DNA from: Bryobacterales bacterium
GTDB taxonomy: Bacteria; Acidobacteriota; Terriglobia; Bryobacterales; Bryobacteraceae
Assembly (NCBI GenBank): GCA_003132905.1
Contig: PKZC01000323.1
Span: 7,832-35,840, forward strand
Length of the DNA: 28,009 nt
Reading direction: 5' to 3'
Shown here piece after piece: positions 7,701 to 15,253 of the stretch (positions within the stretch are counted from its first letter, which is position 1; every line of letters starts with the position of its first letter). The position numbers and the translations under genes are program-made. The notes below the pieces were generated by a model that saw nothing but the letters and a program-made list of their open reading frames with translations, did no database searches and had not been told where the DNA came from.

Positions 7701-10330
7701 AGTTTGCCGCGTTTTCCCTGCTTGTTCTAGTCTCAGTGGCAACTGCCGCGCCATCTCTAGACCCGCCGAAATTGCGCCTGGATGGATCGGTTCGGCCTAC
7801 ACGCTATGCAGTCGACCTCACCATCGTTCCGGATCGCGATACATTTCACGGAAGCGTCGACATCAGTATCGATTTTCGCACGGCCGCCGAAGTGGTCTGG
7901 TTGAACGCGATTGGCCTGAAGATTCAAGACGCCACGTTCCGCCCCGAAGCCGGAGATGCATCTCCTGCCAAGACCATGGCCGGGGGCGATCAATTCATCG
8001 GTTTTGCCTTCGATCATGCCATTTCGGGCAGCGGCATTTTACATGTCGCTTATCAAGGCAAGATCAGCCGTAATAGCAGCGCCGGTATTTTCCAATTGAA
8101 GGAAGATCGCGAAACTTACGTCTACAGCCAGTTTGAGCCCACCGACGCTCGCCGCGCTTTTCCGTGCTTTGATGAGCCGAGTTACAAAGTGCCGTGGCAG
8201 CTGACGTTGCACGTTCCCAAGAACGACCTAGCGCTCTCGAACACTCCGGTTCAATCGGAATCGAGTGAGGCGAACGGCATGAGGGGGGTGCGATTCAAGC
8301 CGTCGCCGCCCTTGCCCAGCTATCTGGTGGCATTCGCGGTTGGACCGTTTGACGTTGTCGACGCCGGTCGCGTGGGGCCCACGCCCGTGCGCGTGATCGT
8401 TCCAAAAGGCAAGAGCGCGGAAGCGGCATATGCGGCCAAAGCGATTCCCCAACTGCTCCAGTTGCTGGAAAATTACTTTGGCATGCCGTTTCCCTACGAA
8501 AAGCTGGATTCCGTAGTCATGCCGGTAAGCGACTTCGCCATGGAAAACGCCGGCCTGATTACTTACGCCGAGAGCACACTGCTGGCCGACACAGCAACGG
8601 AAACTATCGATCACAAGCGAGAGCTAGCAGGAACCAGCGCGCATGAGATGGCGCACCAGTGGTTCGGCGATCTGGTGACCACCGCGTGGTGGAACGACAC
8701 CTGGTTGAACGAGGCTTTTGCCACTTGGATGGAGCGGAAAATTCCCGGCGAATGGCAGCCCGGATGGCGTCTGGACGTCACGGCAGTGAGAGCGCGGTTG
8801 GGGGCGATGCGCGGGGACGATCTGGCTTCGGCGCGCGAAATTCGCCAGCCAATCCAAACTAACGACGACATCGCGAACGCCTTCGACGACATCACGTATG
8901 AAAAGGGCGCGGCGGTGATCGAGATGTTCGAACAGTGGATCGGCGAGGCGAAGTTTCGCCAGGGCGTTCAACTCTATCTGAAGCAGCATGCTTGGGGGAA
9001 CGCCACGGCGAGCGACTTTGAAGCAGCCATGAGCAGCGCTTCGGGCAAGAATGTCGCGCCGGCTTTCAACAGCTTTTTGGATCAGCCCGGTGTGCCGGAG
9101 GTTTCTGTCGCGCTGAAATGCGGCGCGCAGCCATCGCTTGAGGTAGCGCAGAAACGCTCTTTGCCCATTGGATCGCAGGCTAAGCCGCAAACCTGGCAGA
9201 TCCCGATCTGCGTCGCGTTTGAAGCGGATGGTGTGATGCATCATCAATGCAGCTTGCTGTCCGATCCGAAGGATGAGATCGCGCTGGCGGGCGTCCAGAC
9301 GTGCCCTTCGTGGATTTTGCCCAATGACGGTGAGAACGGTTATTACCAGGTCGCGTACCAGGACGATCTGTTGAAAAAAGTGCTGGCCGATCGTGGTAGC
9401 AGGTTGAGCGTTGCCGAGCGCGTGGGTGTTTTGGGCGACATCGATTCGTTGGCCGCCCAGGGACAAGTTTCAGCTCAAACCGCGCTGGCTTTGGTGCCCG
9501 AATTCAGCAACGATCCGGACTGGCACGTGGTGCAATCGGCGGCGAACATTGCGGCGCTTCTGCGGGGGGAAAGCGTCCCCGTCAATTTGCGCGATAAAGG
9601 CGCTCGATTTATTCGCGGGCAATTCGGCGACAAGGCCTTAGCGCTGGGATGGACGGCGAAGCCGGGCGATACCGACGACACGCGCCTGCTACGCGAAAAG
9701 TTAGTTCCGTTCGTGGCCAGTACCGGCGAAGAGAAAGAATTGAGTGACCAAGCGCAAACACTGGCGCGTGGATGGCTGGCGACGCGCCGCGGAATCGATC
9801 CTGAAATGCTGCAGCCAGTGCTTCAAATCGCCGCTGAATTCGGCAATCGCGATCTTTTCAATTCGCTCCGAATGGCCGCGATTGAAGAGCGGGAACACCA
9901 TAATCGTGAAGTGTTGCTCGAAGCGCTGGGTTCGTTCCGCCGCCCAGAACTGGCCCGGGCGTCCCTCGATCTGCTGCTCTCGAAAGATTTCGATCTGCGC
10001 GAATCGTTCTATCCGCTGCTGTTTGGTCCCTTGTCTTACGTGGACACGCGCGACATTCCTTTTGAATTTGTAAAACAACACTTGGATACGCTCTTGAAGC
10101 GTCTTCCGCGCGAAGTGGGTGAAGACTACGCAGCCATACTGCCGTCGGTGGGCGGCAACTTCTGCGACGCCAAACACCGTGAGGAGCTGGATTCATTCTT
10201 TGCCGATCGCGTGAAGGATTACAACGGCGGTCCCAGGACTTTGGCGCAGACGCTGGAAAGCATCGATCTCTGCATTGCTGCGCGCAAGAGCCTGACGCCT
10301 GAGCTGACGGCGTTCCTGAATCAATACTAA
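7697..10330 (+). CDS. Secreted M1-family zinc aminopeptidase
   Basis: An 877-residue protein related to aminopeptidase N/ERAP, which removes N-terminal amino acids from peptides. It begins with a short signal peptide (cleavage likely near residue 17, ATA/AP), so it probably works in the periplasm or outside. Key residues are visible: AMENAG at 281-286 (exopeptidase motif), zinc site HEMAH at 316-320, and the third ligand Glu339 in NEAFATWME (HEXXH-x18-E). From about residue 540 the sequence resembles the helical ERAP1-type C-terminal domain. The frame is open upstream into the preceding gene, but ATG 7697 is chosen because it gives the signal peptide and a 4-bp ATGA overlap with the upstream stop. 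The last 21 bp are repeated immediately after the stop codon. Confidence 0.95.
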   Translation: MKFAAFSLLVLVSVATAAPSLDPPKLRLDGSVRPTRYAVDLTIVPDRDTFHGSVDISIDFRTAAEVVWLNAIGLKIQDATFRPEAGDASPAKTMAGGDQFIGFAFDHAISGSGILHVAYQGKISRNSSAGIFQLKEDRETYVYSQFEPTDARRAFPCFDEPSYKVPWQLTLHVPKNDLALSNTPVQSESSEANGMRGVRFKPSPPLPSYLVAFAVGPFDVVDAGRVGPTPVRVIVPKGKSAEAAYAAKAIPQLLQLLENYFGMPFPYEKLDSVVMPVSDFAMENAGLITYAESTLLADTATETIDHKRELAGTSAHEMAHQWFGDLVTTAWWNDTWLNEAFATWMERKIPGEWQPGWRLDVTAVRARLGAMRGDDLASAREIRQPIQTNDDIANAFDDITYEKGAAVIEMFEQWIGEAKFRQGVQLYLKQHAWGNATASDFEAAMSSASGKNVAPAFNSFLDQPGVPEVSVALKCGAQPSLEVAQKRSLPIGSQAKPQTWQIPICVAFEADGVMHHQCSLLSDPKDEIALAGVQTCPSWILPNDGENGYYQVAYQDDLLKKVLADRGSRLSVAERVGVLGDIDSLAAQGQVSAQTALALVPEFSNDPDWHVVQSAANIAALLRGESVPVNLRDKGARFIRGQFGDKALALGWTAKPGDTDDTRLLREKLVPFVASTGEEKELSDQAQTLARGWLATRRGIDPEMLQPVLQIAAEFGNRDLFNSLRMAAIEEREHHNREVLLEALGSFRRPELARASLDLLLSKDFDLRESFYPLLFGPLSYVDTRDIPFEFVKQHLDTLLKRLPREVGEDYAAILPSVGGNFCDAKHREELDSFFADRVKDYNGGPRTLAQTLESIDLCIAARKSLTPELTAFLNQY

Positions 10331-10351
10331 GCGTTCTTGAATCAATACTAA
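10310..10351. repeat. 21-bp tandem duplication spanning the aminopeptidase stop codon
   Basis: GCGTTCCTGAATCAATACTAA (10310-10330) is followed directly by a copy with one substitution (10331-10351). The first copy contains the aminopeptidase stop. The second copy gives an in-frame 'backup' TAA after AFLNQY. It also contains the last base of the convergent cyclase gene's stop region (10348-10350), so both genes end inside this repeat. Confidence 0.9.
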
Positions 10352-11160
10352 GCTAGGGCCAGCGGGCGGATCGGCGATCCGGTGCCGCCCCGAATCTTGA
10401 GCGGAGCGGCGATGAAGACAAATTCGTAAATCCGATCGCGCGACAGATCGTCCAGGTTCAGTGCTTCAATAATGTGGATACCGCTCTCCACCAGCAAGTG
10501 CACGTGTACAGGCATGCTGGCCGCTGGAACCTTCTCGAAGGCGATGGTATCGGATCCGGCAGCGAATACCCCGCGCTCGCTCAACCAACGCGCCGCATCG
10601 ATCTCAGGACCGGGCCCGGCGGCAACATGTCCGCGGCCTCCAGTTACATACTGCGCAAAGTCGGTAAAATAGCGCGCCCAGCCGGTGCGGAGCAACACCA
10701 CGTCGCCCTCATGAATCGTGGCTCTCGATGTTATTAGCGCCTGATCCAGATGCTCGGGCGTGATCGAAAAATCCGTGGGCAGCGCGTCCAGCTTCATCTG
10801 GGCGGCAATGTCTAATAACACTCCGTGACGCAGAATGGGGGCGATGGTCTCGACGCCGAGTTTCGTAAATCCGATCGAGTTGTTCTGAACGTCTTTCGCC
10901 TCCACGCCGCCGTGCAAGATGCCATCGCAGGAAAAGTGGCACAGCGCGTCGATATGCGTGCCCACGTGGCTGCCGAGCGCAATGGAATCGGCCGAAGAAC
11001 TGACGCCGCCTTCCAACATCATGTCGCCATGTTTGCGCGTGAGCCCGAACACGAACGGCGGATGGGTGGGGAAGTGCGGCATCCCCGGGAAATAGGAGTG
11101 CGCCAGATCGTAGAGCCGGTGCTCGCGGATCAGGTCTAGAAGTTCGCTCGACTTGTCCAC
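10348..11160 (-). CDS. Cyclase/kynurenine-formamidase-family metal hydrolase
   Basis: The product has 270 residues. The motif H65-x-G-T-H-x-D-x-x-x-H (in GSHVGTHIDALCH) is the metal-binding signature of the cyclase family (PF04199), which includes kynurenine formamidase, isatin hydrolase and related amidohydrolase-like enzymes. The early segment HSYFPGMPHFPTHPP is also typical. No signal peptide is present, so it is likely cytoplasmic. The GTG start lies in a 14-bp tandem duplication and follows the Hsp70-like gene's TAA by 15 bp, so the two genes are probably cotranscribed. Neighbours do not include tryptophan-degradation genes, so the substrate is left open. It converges on the aminopeptidase gene with a 17-bp gap. 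Confidence 0.9.
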   Translation of the reverse strand: MDKSSELLDLIREHRLYDLAHSYFPGMPHFPTHPPFVFGLTRKHGDMMLEGGVSSSADSIALGSHVGTHIDALCHFSCDGILHGGVEAKDVQNNSIGFTKLGVETIAPILRHGVLLDIAAQMKLDALPTDFSITPEHLDQALITSRATIHEGDVVLLRTGWARYFTDFAQYVTGGRGHVAAGPGPEIDAARWLSERGVFAAGSDTIAFEKVPAASMPVHVHLLVESGIHIIEALNLDDLSRDRIYEFVFIAAPLKIRGGTGSPIRPLALA

Positions 11161-11178
11161 GTTAACTTGTCCACGTTA
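11151..11178. repeat. 14-bp perfect tandem duplication at the Hsp70-like stop / cyclase start junction
   Basis: ACTTGTCCACGTTA occurs at 11151-11164 and again at 11165-11178 without a gap. On the minus strand, one copy supplies the TAA of the Hsp70-like gene and the other supplies the GTG of the cyclase gene. The duplication leaves a second, out-of-frame GTG-GAC-AAG just upstream of the used start. Confidence 0.93.
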
Positions 11179-12753
11179 ACGACGGCGGCCCTCGGCCTGC
11201 TTTCGCGGTACGTGCCGCATGCGCGCCTTGGCCGGAGTCACAGGTGCATCCTTGGAAGCCCAGCGGCCCAGCCGATACACTCGCTCGTAGTCCGCCGTAA
11301 GATTTGTGATTGTGATGGTGACGGTTCCACTGGCGTCGATCGAGTAGCTCTCCTCGATGTCTTGCGATAGCGCGGCCGGCGAATGCGCGACTTCAGCGCC
11401 GTCCGAGTCTTGCAGCGCCGGGTCATACGGAAACTGGATGGCGTCCCACAGCGTGACGTCGCCGCACGGCTGTCCTTCGTCGTCCAGATGCGTGCATTCC
11501 AGATAGCGAAAGTGGCCGATATTGTGCACCGGAGTATAGAGCCGGCGGATTTCCAGCGCGTGTTCCCCGGGTCCCGGCAGCGCGACGCCCTTCTGGAACA
11601 GCGGATCGAAAATAATGCGGCGGCCCGCGTCTCCTTCGCGCCACACTCCGAAGTAGCGCGTGAACTTTTCGCGCAAAATATAGCCGGCCTGCGCATCGGC
11701 TTGGATGGCGAGGCCCAGCGCAGTCGCCGATCGAGCGTGCACGGAACGCCGCACCCGCTTGCCGAACGCCTCCCTCAAAACGCGGCTGACGATCGGAAGT
11801 TCGCTCCCGCCTCCGGTGACGTAGAGCGCTTCGATCTCGACGCCGCCTTGCGCCTCGAGCAAGTCTTCCACTACGTGCAGCGTTTCATCCACCAGCGGGC
11901 GGCAGCGCTCATAGTAATCGGCGACGGGAACCGATACCGTGCCCCAACCCTCGCGCACCGTATCCAGATCGATCACAATTCGCCGCGTGTTTGGATTGAG
12001 CGCTTCTTTTCGCACGCGGCATTCTTCCAGCAGGCGGAAGTGCTCGGCCTGCGAAAGCCCGTGGCGCGCGTCGCTGCTGGTGGCTAATTCCGCCAGGATC
12101 TCGTCGAAATCGTCGCCTCCTAGAGTGGCGATGCCTTCGGTGGCCAGCGGGCGATGCGTTCTTTCGCCCACTTCCACTAGCGACGCATCGAAGGTTCCAC
12201 CGCCCAGGTCGTACACCAGAATCACGCCGCTTATTTTAGTTTTGTGGCCGAATTCGATGCTTGCGGCGGATGGTTCGTTCAATAGCCCTACGACTTCGCA
12301 ACCGGCCGAGCGAAACGCTTCCACGGTCAGGAAACGCTGGTTGGTGTTGGCATTGGCCGGTACGCCGAGCATCACTTCCAGTTTTTCTTGCGGCAGCAGA
12401 TCGCGAAGCGCCGTGGCCATTTCGCGCAGCACTTGGATCAGCGGGACCTGCTGATCGGCGAGTTCCAGAATTGTATTTGGCCCGGCGTCCTGCAGCACGC
12501 GCTTGAGTGACCGGATGATGGTCCATTCCGGATCCTGCTGGCACGCCCAAGCTTGCCACCCGTACAGCCGTTCCGCTCCGCGAACCGCAACTAGGGACGG
12601 GAACCAGTCCACATGCGCGCCGTCGGGGCCTTCAAACGAAAGCAGCGGATAGTTTCCGCGGTCCACTGCAGCGACAACCGTGCGGGTGGTGCCAAAGTCT
12701 ATTCCGAGTCTCAGCGGCTGACCAGATTTTAATGCCACAACTCTGCCTTCCAT
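11176..12753 (-). CDS. Hsp70-family (DnaK-like) ATPase with short, divergent C-terminus
   Basis: The product has 525 residues; DnaK is usually about 640. The actin-like ATPase core is intact: phosphate-1 loop GIDFGTTRT (17-25), NEPSAASIEFG (159-169), phosphate-2 loop DLGGGTFDAS (182-191), and the adenosine motif YVTGGGSELP (311-320). After about residue 365 the sequence keeps only a reduced beta-rich region (VALPGPGEHALEIRR...) and lacks a recognisable helical lid and EEVD-type tail. It is therefore a specialised Hsp70 relative, not the housekeeping chaperone; no DnaJ or GrpE gene is adjacent. Start ATG 12753 gives a 16-residue lead before the ATPase fold. It is divergent from holB (49 bp between starts) and its stop lies 15 bp before the cyclase start. 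Confidence 0.92.
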   Translation of the reverse strand: MEGRVVALKSGQPLRLGIDFGTTRTVVAAVDRGNYPLLSFEGPDGAHVDWFPSLVAVRGAERLYGWQAWACQQDPEWTIIRSLKRVLQDAGPNTILELADQQVPLIQVLREMATALRDLLPQEKLEVMLGVPANANTNQRFLTVEAFRSAGCEVVGLLNEPSAASIEFGHKTKISGVILVYDLGGGTFDASLVEVGERTHRPLATEGIATLGGDDFDEILAELATSSDARHGLSQAEHFRLLEECRVRKEALNPNTRRIVIDLDTVREGWGTVSVPVADYYERCRPLVDETLHVVEDLLEAQGGVEIEALYVTGGGSELPIVSRVLREAFGKRVRRSVHARSATALGLAIQADAQAGYILREKFTRYFGVWREGDAGRRIIFDPLFQKGVALPGPGEHALEIRRLYTPVHNIGHFRYLECTHLDDEGQPCGDVTLWDAIQFPYDPALQDSDGAEVAHSPAALSQDIEESYSIDASGTVTITITNLTADYERVYRLGRWASKDAPVTPAKARMRHVPRKQAEGRRR

Positions 12754-12802
12754 CGCGATTGTAGCTCAACCGAGCATAGATTCTCTGTGAGAAACTGAAA
12801 GA

Positions 12803-13837
12803 TTGTCATTCGAACATTTTCACGGCAACGCGAAAGTCGCCCAAACCTTGTTCGCGATGACGCAGCAGGAACGCATTCCGCAAACCATTCTGTTGGACGG
12901 TCCGGAAGGAGTTGGCAAAGCCACTTTGGTGCGGCGATTCGCGGCGGCCATGCTCGGTGACGCCGGCAAAATCGAGCAGGATGACCTCAGCCTGGAATCA
13001 AATGCCGAAACCATCGCGGAGCGCGAAAAATGGCCTTCCGATAAGCGCAACGAAGATCCACTACTGTTTGCCACGCATTCCGATTTCCTGACTTTTCCGC
13101 CCGATGGTCCGCTGCGCCAGGTCACCATCGAACAGATGCGCCTGCTGAAAGAGCGCGCGCAGTTCAAGCCACTGCATGGACAGCGGCGCGTTTTTCTGAT
13201 CGATCACATCGATCGCGCCAATGAACAGGCGGCCAACTCGCTGCTGAAGATCTTGGAAGAACCACCCGAGCATTTGATCTTGTTGCTGGCAGCCGAGAAT
13301 CCCTACGATCTGCTGCCGACCATTCGCTCGCGCGCAGTGTCGTTTCACCTGGCGCCTTTATCGAACGTGGAAATGCAGGCATTCGTTCAGGAGCGCGGGC
13401 TGTCCGATGCCGAGCGGCGCATTGCGCTGGCGGCCGGGAGTCCAGGTCTCGCCGTGTCGATGGACCTTGAAGTGTACGACGAACGCCGCAGCGCGATGCT
13501 GAAGCTGCTGGAAGTGGCGGCCGGCCGCGCGCCTTTCGCCGAGTGGGCCAAGTTCGCCGAAGCCATGGCGCCCCGCAAAACGGAGAAGTTGGATGCGCTT
13601 TTGAGCATCCTGTACGTTCTGCTGGAAGATGTGCTGTTGTTATCGGAAGGCGCAGGCGAGATCCGCAACGCCGACATCCGGCGCGATCTGGAAGCGCTCG
13701 CAGCACGCGTTTCATTCCGCTGGATTCGTGCCGCCGTGCATCGCGCCGATGAACTTTCCTCATTGGTGCGGCGCAATATTCAAAAGAGCATTGCGCTGGA
13801 CGCGCTGGTGGTGGAACTGCGCGGCTTGGCGGTGTAA
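12803..13837 (+). CDS. holB: DNA polymerase III clamp-loader subunit delta-prime
   Basis: This 344-residue AAA+ protein matches the delta-prime subunit of the sliding-clamp loader. It shows a Walker-A-like GPEGVGKAT (33-41), the region QVTIEQMRLLKERA, RVFLIDHIDRAN (Walker B-like), and NSLLKILEEPPEHL followed by TIRSRAVSF. The TTG start was chosen because it directly precedes FEHFHGN, the usual beginning of the family. Oddities: the SRC arginine-finger motif reads SRA, and the whole protein contains no cysteine, so the four-cysteine zinc module of many delta-prime/DnaX proteins is absent. The gene is divergent from the Hsp70-like gene; a 226-bp gap follows before the Hfq-like gene. Confidence 0.92.
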   Translation: MSFEHFHGNAKVAQTLFAMTQQERIPQTILLDGPEGVGKATLVRRFAAAMLGDAGKIEQDDLSLESNAETIAEREKWPSDKRNEDPLLFATHSDFLTFPPDGPLRQVTIEQMRLLKERAQFKPLHGQRRVFLIDHIDRANEQAANSLLKILEEPPEHLILLLAAENPYDLLPTIRSRAVSFHLAPLSNVEMQAFVQERGLSDAERRIALAAGSPGLAVSMDLEVYDERRSAMLKLLEVAAGRAPFAEWAKFAEAMAPRKTEKLDALLSILYVLLEDVLLLSEGAGEIRNADIRRDLEALAARVSFRWIRAAVHRADELSSLVRRNIQKSIALDALVVELRGLAV

Positions 13838-14063
13838 CCTCTCGCGCGCGCTTACGTCTGCTCGTAGTAGTAAGCTTCCTTGCGGAGCCCCTGGCAGTAT
13901 GGTTCAATGTTTTTAGCTGTTCTTCTAGTAATCCCCCGAATGGCCCCGGCCGGTTTCTCTACGCGTTTCGGGCCTGACTGGATATCTCGAATTTGTGGAG
14001 CGTGCCGTGGAGTCCGGGAATCGTAAGCTGATCCGTCCGTCTTTGAATGAAGTGAAAGACCAA

Positions 14064-14318
14064 ATGAATCGACGTCCTCCCAACAATCACCAAAAGAAAG
14101 TCGCCCCGCCGGACCAAACCAACGCCGAGAATTTCTACTACATGAAACAAATGCAGGCCAAGACGCCTATGGTTTTCGTGATGAAAGATGGCGAAACGCT
14201 GGAAGGCGTGATTGAGTGGTACGACAAGACTTGCCTGAAGGTGAATCGCGATGGCCACCCGAACCTGCTGATTTTTAAACCAAACATTAAATACATGTAC
14301 AAAGCGGGAAACGACTAG
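14064..14318 (+). CDS. Hfq-like Sm-fold RNA-binding protein
   Basis: From ATG 14064 the protein has 84 residues. An upstream in-frame GTG at 13995 would add 23 residues (107 total), but MNRRPPNN is a more natural hydrophilic start. The segment FYYMKQMQAKTPMVFVMKDG, then ETLEGVIEWYDKTCLKV, lines up with the Hfq Sm1 region (compare [22 protein letters not shown]); LLIFKPNIKYMYK corresponds to Sm2, where Hfq has YKHAI. Hfq hexamers bind small RNAs and mRNAs and shape post-transcriptional control. The Sm2 motif differs from the proteobacterial consensus and there is an N-terminal Asn/Gln/Lys-rich tail, so it is best called Hfq-like. Its TAG overlaps the stop of the convergent thioesterase gene (CTAG, 14315-14318). 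Confidence 0.82.
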   Translation: MNRRPPNNHQKKVAPPDQTNAENFYYMKQMQAKTPMVFVMKDGETLEGVIEWYDKTCLKVNRDGHPNLLIFKPNIKYMYKAGND

Positions 14319-14827
14319 AGCTTTCGTAACGCTTTGTCACGCATTGCAAGGCGATAGGCGCGGCGTTCTTCCGCCTCCATAAAGCGCCTCTTCTCTTCAT
14401 CCGTTTCTGGAATCACGGGCGCGATCGGAACGCGCCGTCCGCTTTTATCGATTGCGACGAACGTCAGGTACGCGGAGGAAGTGTGCTTCCTTTGGCCGGT
14501 CAGAAGATTCTCCACTTGCACGCGCACTCCCACTTCCATGGATGTTCGGAACACGCGGTTTACGCTGGATTGCAGCATGATGAGCTGTCCGATGTGCACC
14601 GGATGCAGGAAACTCATCTGATCTACAGACGCGGTCACTACCGGGCAGCGCGCATGGCGCACGGCCGCCAGAGCAGCGGCCAGATCCACCAGGTGCATCA
14701 CTTTCCCGCCGAGAACATTCCCGAGCGTATTGGCATCGGTGGGAAGAGCGAATTCGGAATACTCGGAAATGGACTCGCGAACAAAGCGTCCGGGTAGCTC
14801 TGGACTTCCGGGCAGCTCTGGATTCAT
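14315..14827 (-). CDS. Acyl-CoA thioesterase, hotdog fold
   Basis: The product has 170 residues. LPTDANTLGNVLGGKVMHLVDLA is the typical active-site helix region of hotdog-fold acyl-CoA hydrolases (YciA/ACOT type), followed by the strand FLHPVHIGQLIMLQSSV and SSAYLTFVAID. It would hydrolyse fatty acyl-CoA to free acid and CoA in the cytoplasm. The N-terminus carries an in-frame 18-bp tandem duplication giving PELPGS-PELPGR before the conserved domain. ATG 14827 overlaps the preceding gene's TGA by 4 bp (ATGA), so the pair is coupled. The stop shares CTAG with the convergent Hfq-like gene. Confidence 0.92.
   Translation of the reverse strand: MNPELPGSPELPGRFVRESISEYSEFALPTDANTLGNVLGGKVMHLVDLAAALAAVRHARCPVVTASVDQMSFLHPVHIGQLIMLQSSVNRVFRTSMEVGVRVQVENLLTGQRKHTSSAYLTFVAIDKSGRRVPIAPVIPETDEEKRRFMEAEERRAYRLAMRDKALRKL
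14789..14824. repeat. 18-bp tandem duplication at the thioesterase gene start
   Basis: TCCGGGTAGCTCTGGACT (14789-14806) is followed immediately by TCCGGGCAGCTCTGGATT (14807-14824), 16 of 18 bases identical. It encodes a duplicated PELPGS-like hexapeptide directly after the start codon. Confidence 0.88.
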
Positions 14828-15210
14828 GCTTCGCTGCGTCTCTTTAAATAGCTCTCGACGAATGCGCCTGCCTGCCGAAGCAAGGTTTCGTCGGTGAGTT
14901 TCGACGCATCTCCGTGCTCCACTGGCCAGCAGTCCTTTTCGAAAACGTATTGGATGTGGATCAACTCGCCTTGATCATTTGCGACATGGAAGCGGACACA
15001 ATCGGCCGATGACGTCTTGGGAAATTGTTCGCAACCATGCTGGCCGTAGCCGAGATTGCAGACTTCGCGCATCTGCGTTTCTTCAGGCTGGATAATGCTT
15101 CCAGGAGCGCGGCAAAGGCCCGAGAACGCGTCGCCTAATGGCAAACGCGGCGGCACGCTCCAGGGACTGGTTTCGAATCGCGCCACTGGAAAAAAATACG
15201 GGCACGCCAT
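14824..15210 (-). CDS. Conserved-looking hypothetical protein with four spaced cysteines
   Basis: From ATG 15210 (MACPYFFP) the product has 128 residues; a GTG at 15228 would add six residues. I do not recognise a named family. Visible features are CPYFFPVARFE at the start, PWSVPPRLPLGDAFSG, then CRAPG, VCNLGYGQHGCEQFP and DCVRFHV. Cysteines at 3, 33, 51 and 60 (with C71 and one more near the end) could bind a metal or an Fe-S cluster; this is an inference from spacing only. No signal peptide is evident. Its stop overlaps the start of the thioesterase gene by 4 bp, so they are probably made together. It is divergent from the TPR gene. Confidence 0.75.
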   Translation of the reverse strand: MACPYFFPVARFETSPWSVPPRLPLGDAFSGLCRAPGSIIQPEETQMREVCNLGYGQHGCEQFPKTSSADCVRFHVANDQGELIHIQYVFEKDCWPVEHGDASKLTDETLLRQAGAFVESYLKRRSEA

Positions 15211-15253
15211 TGCCCGGTATAGTAGCACGTAGAGACCCGATCACAAATCACTC

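Noticed and set aside
13870..13905. Minus-strand CCAGG...TCCGCAAGGAAGC resembling the SRP RNA tip loop
   Set aside because: A TCC-GCAA-GGA hairpin is present, but the conserved AGCAGC side and the correct 5' loop are not; flanks do not pair as in small SRP RNA.
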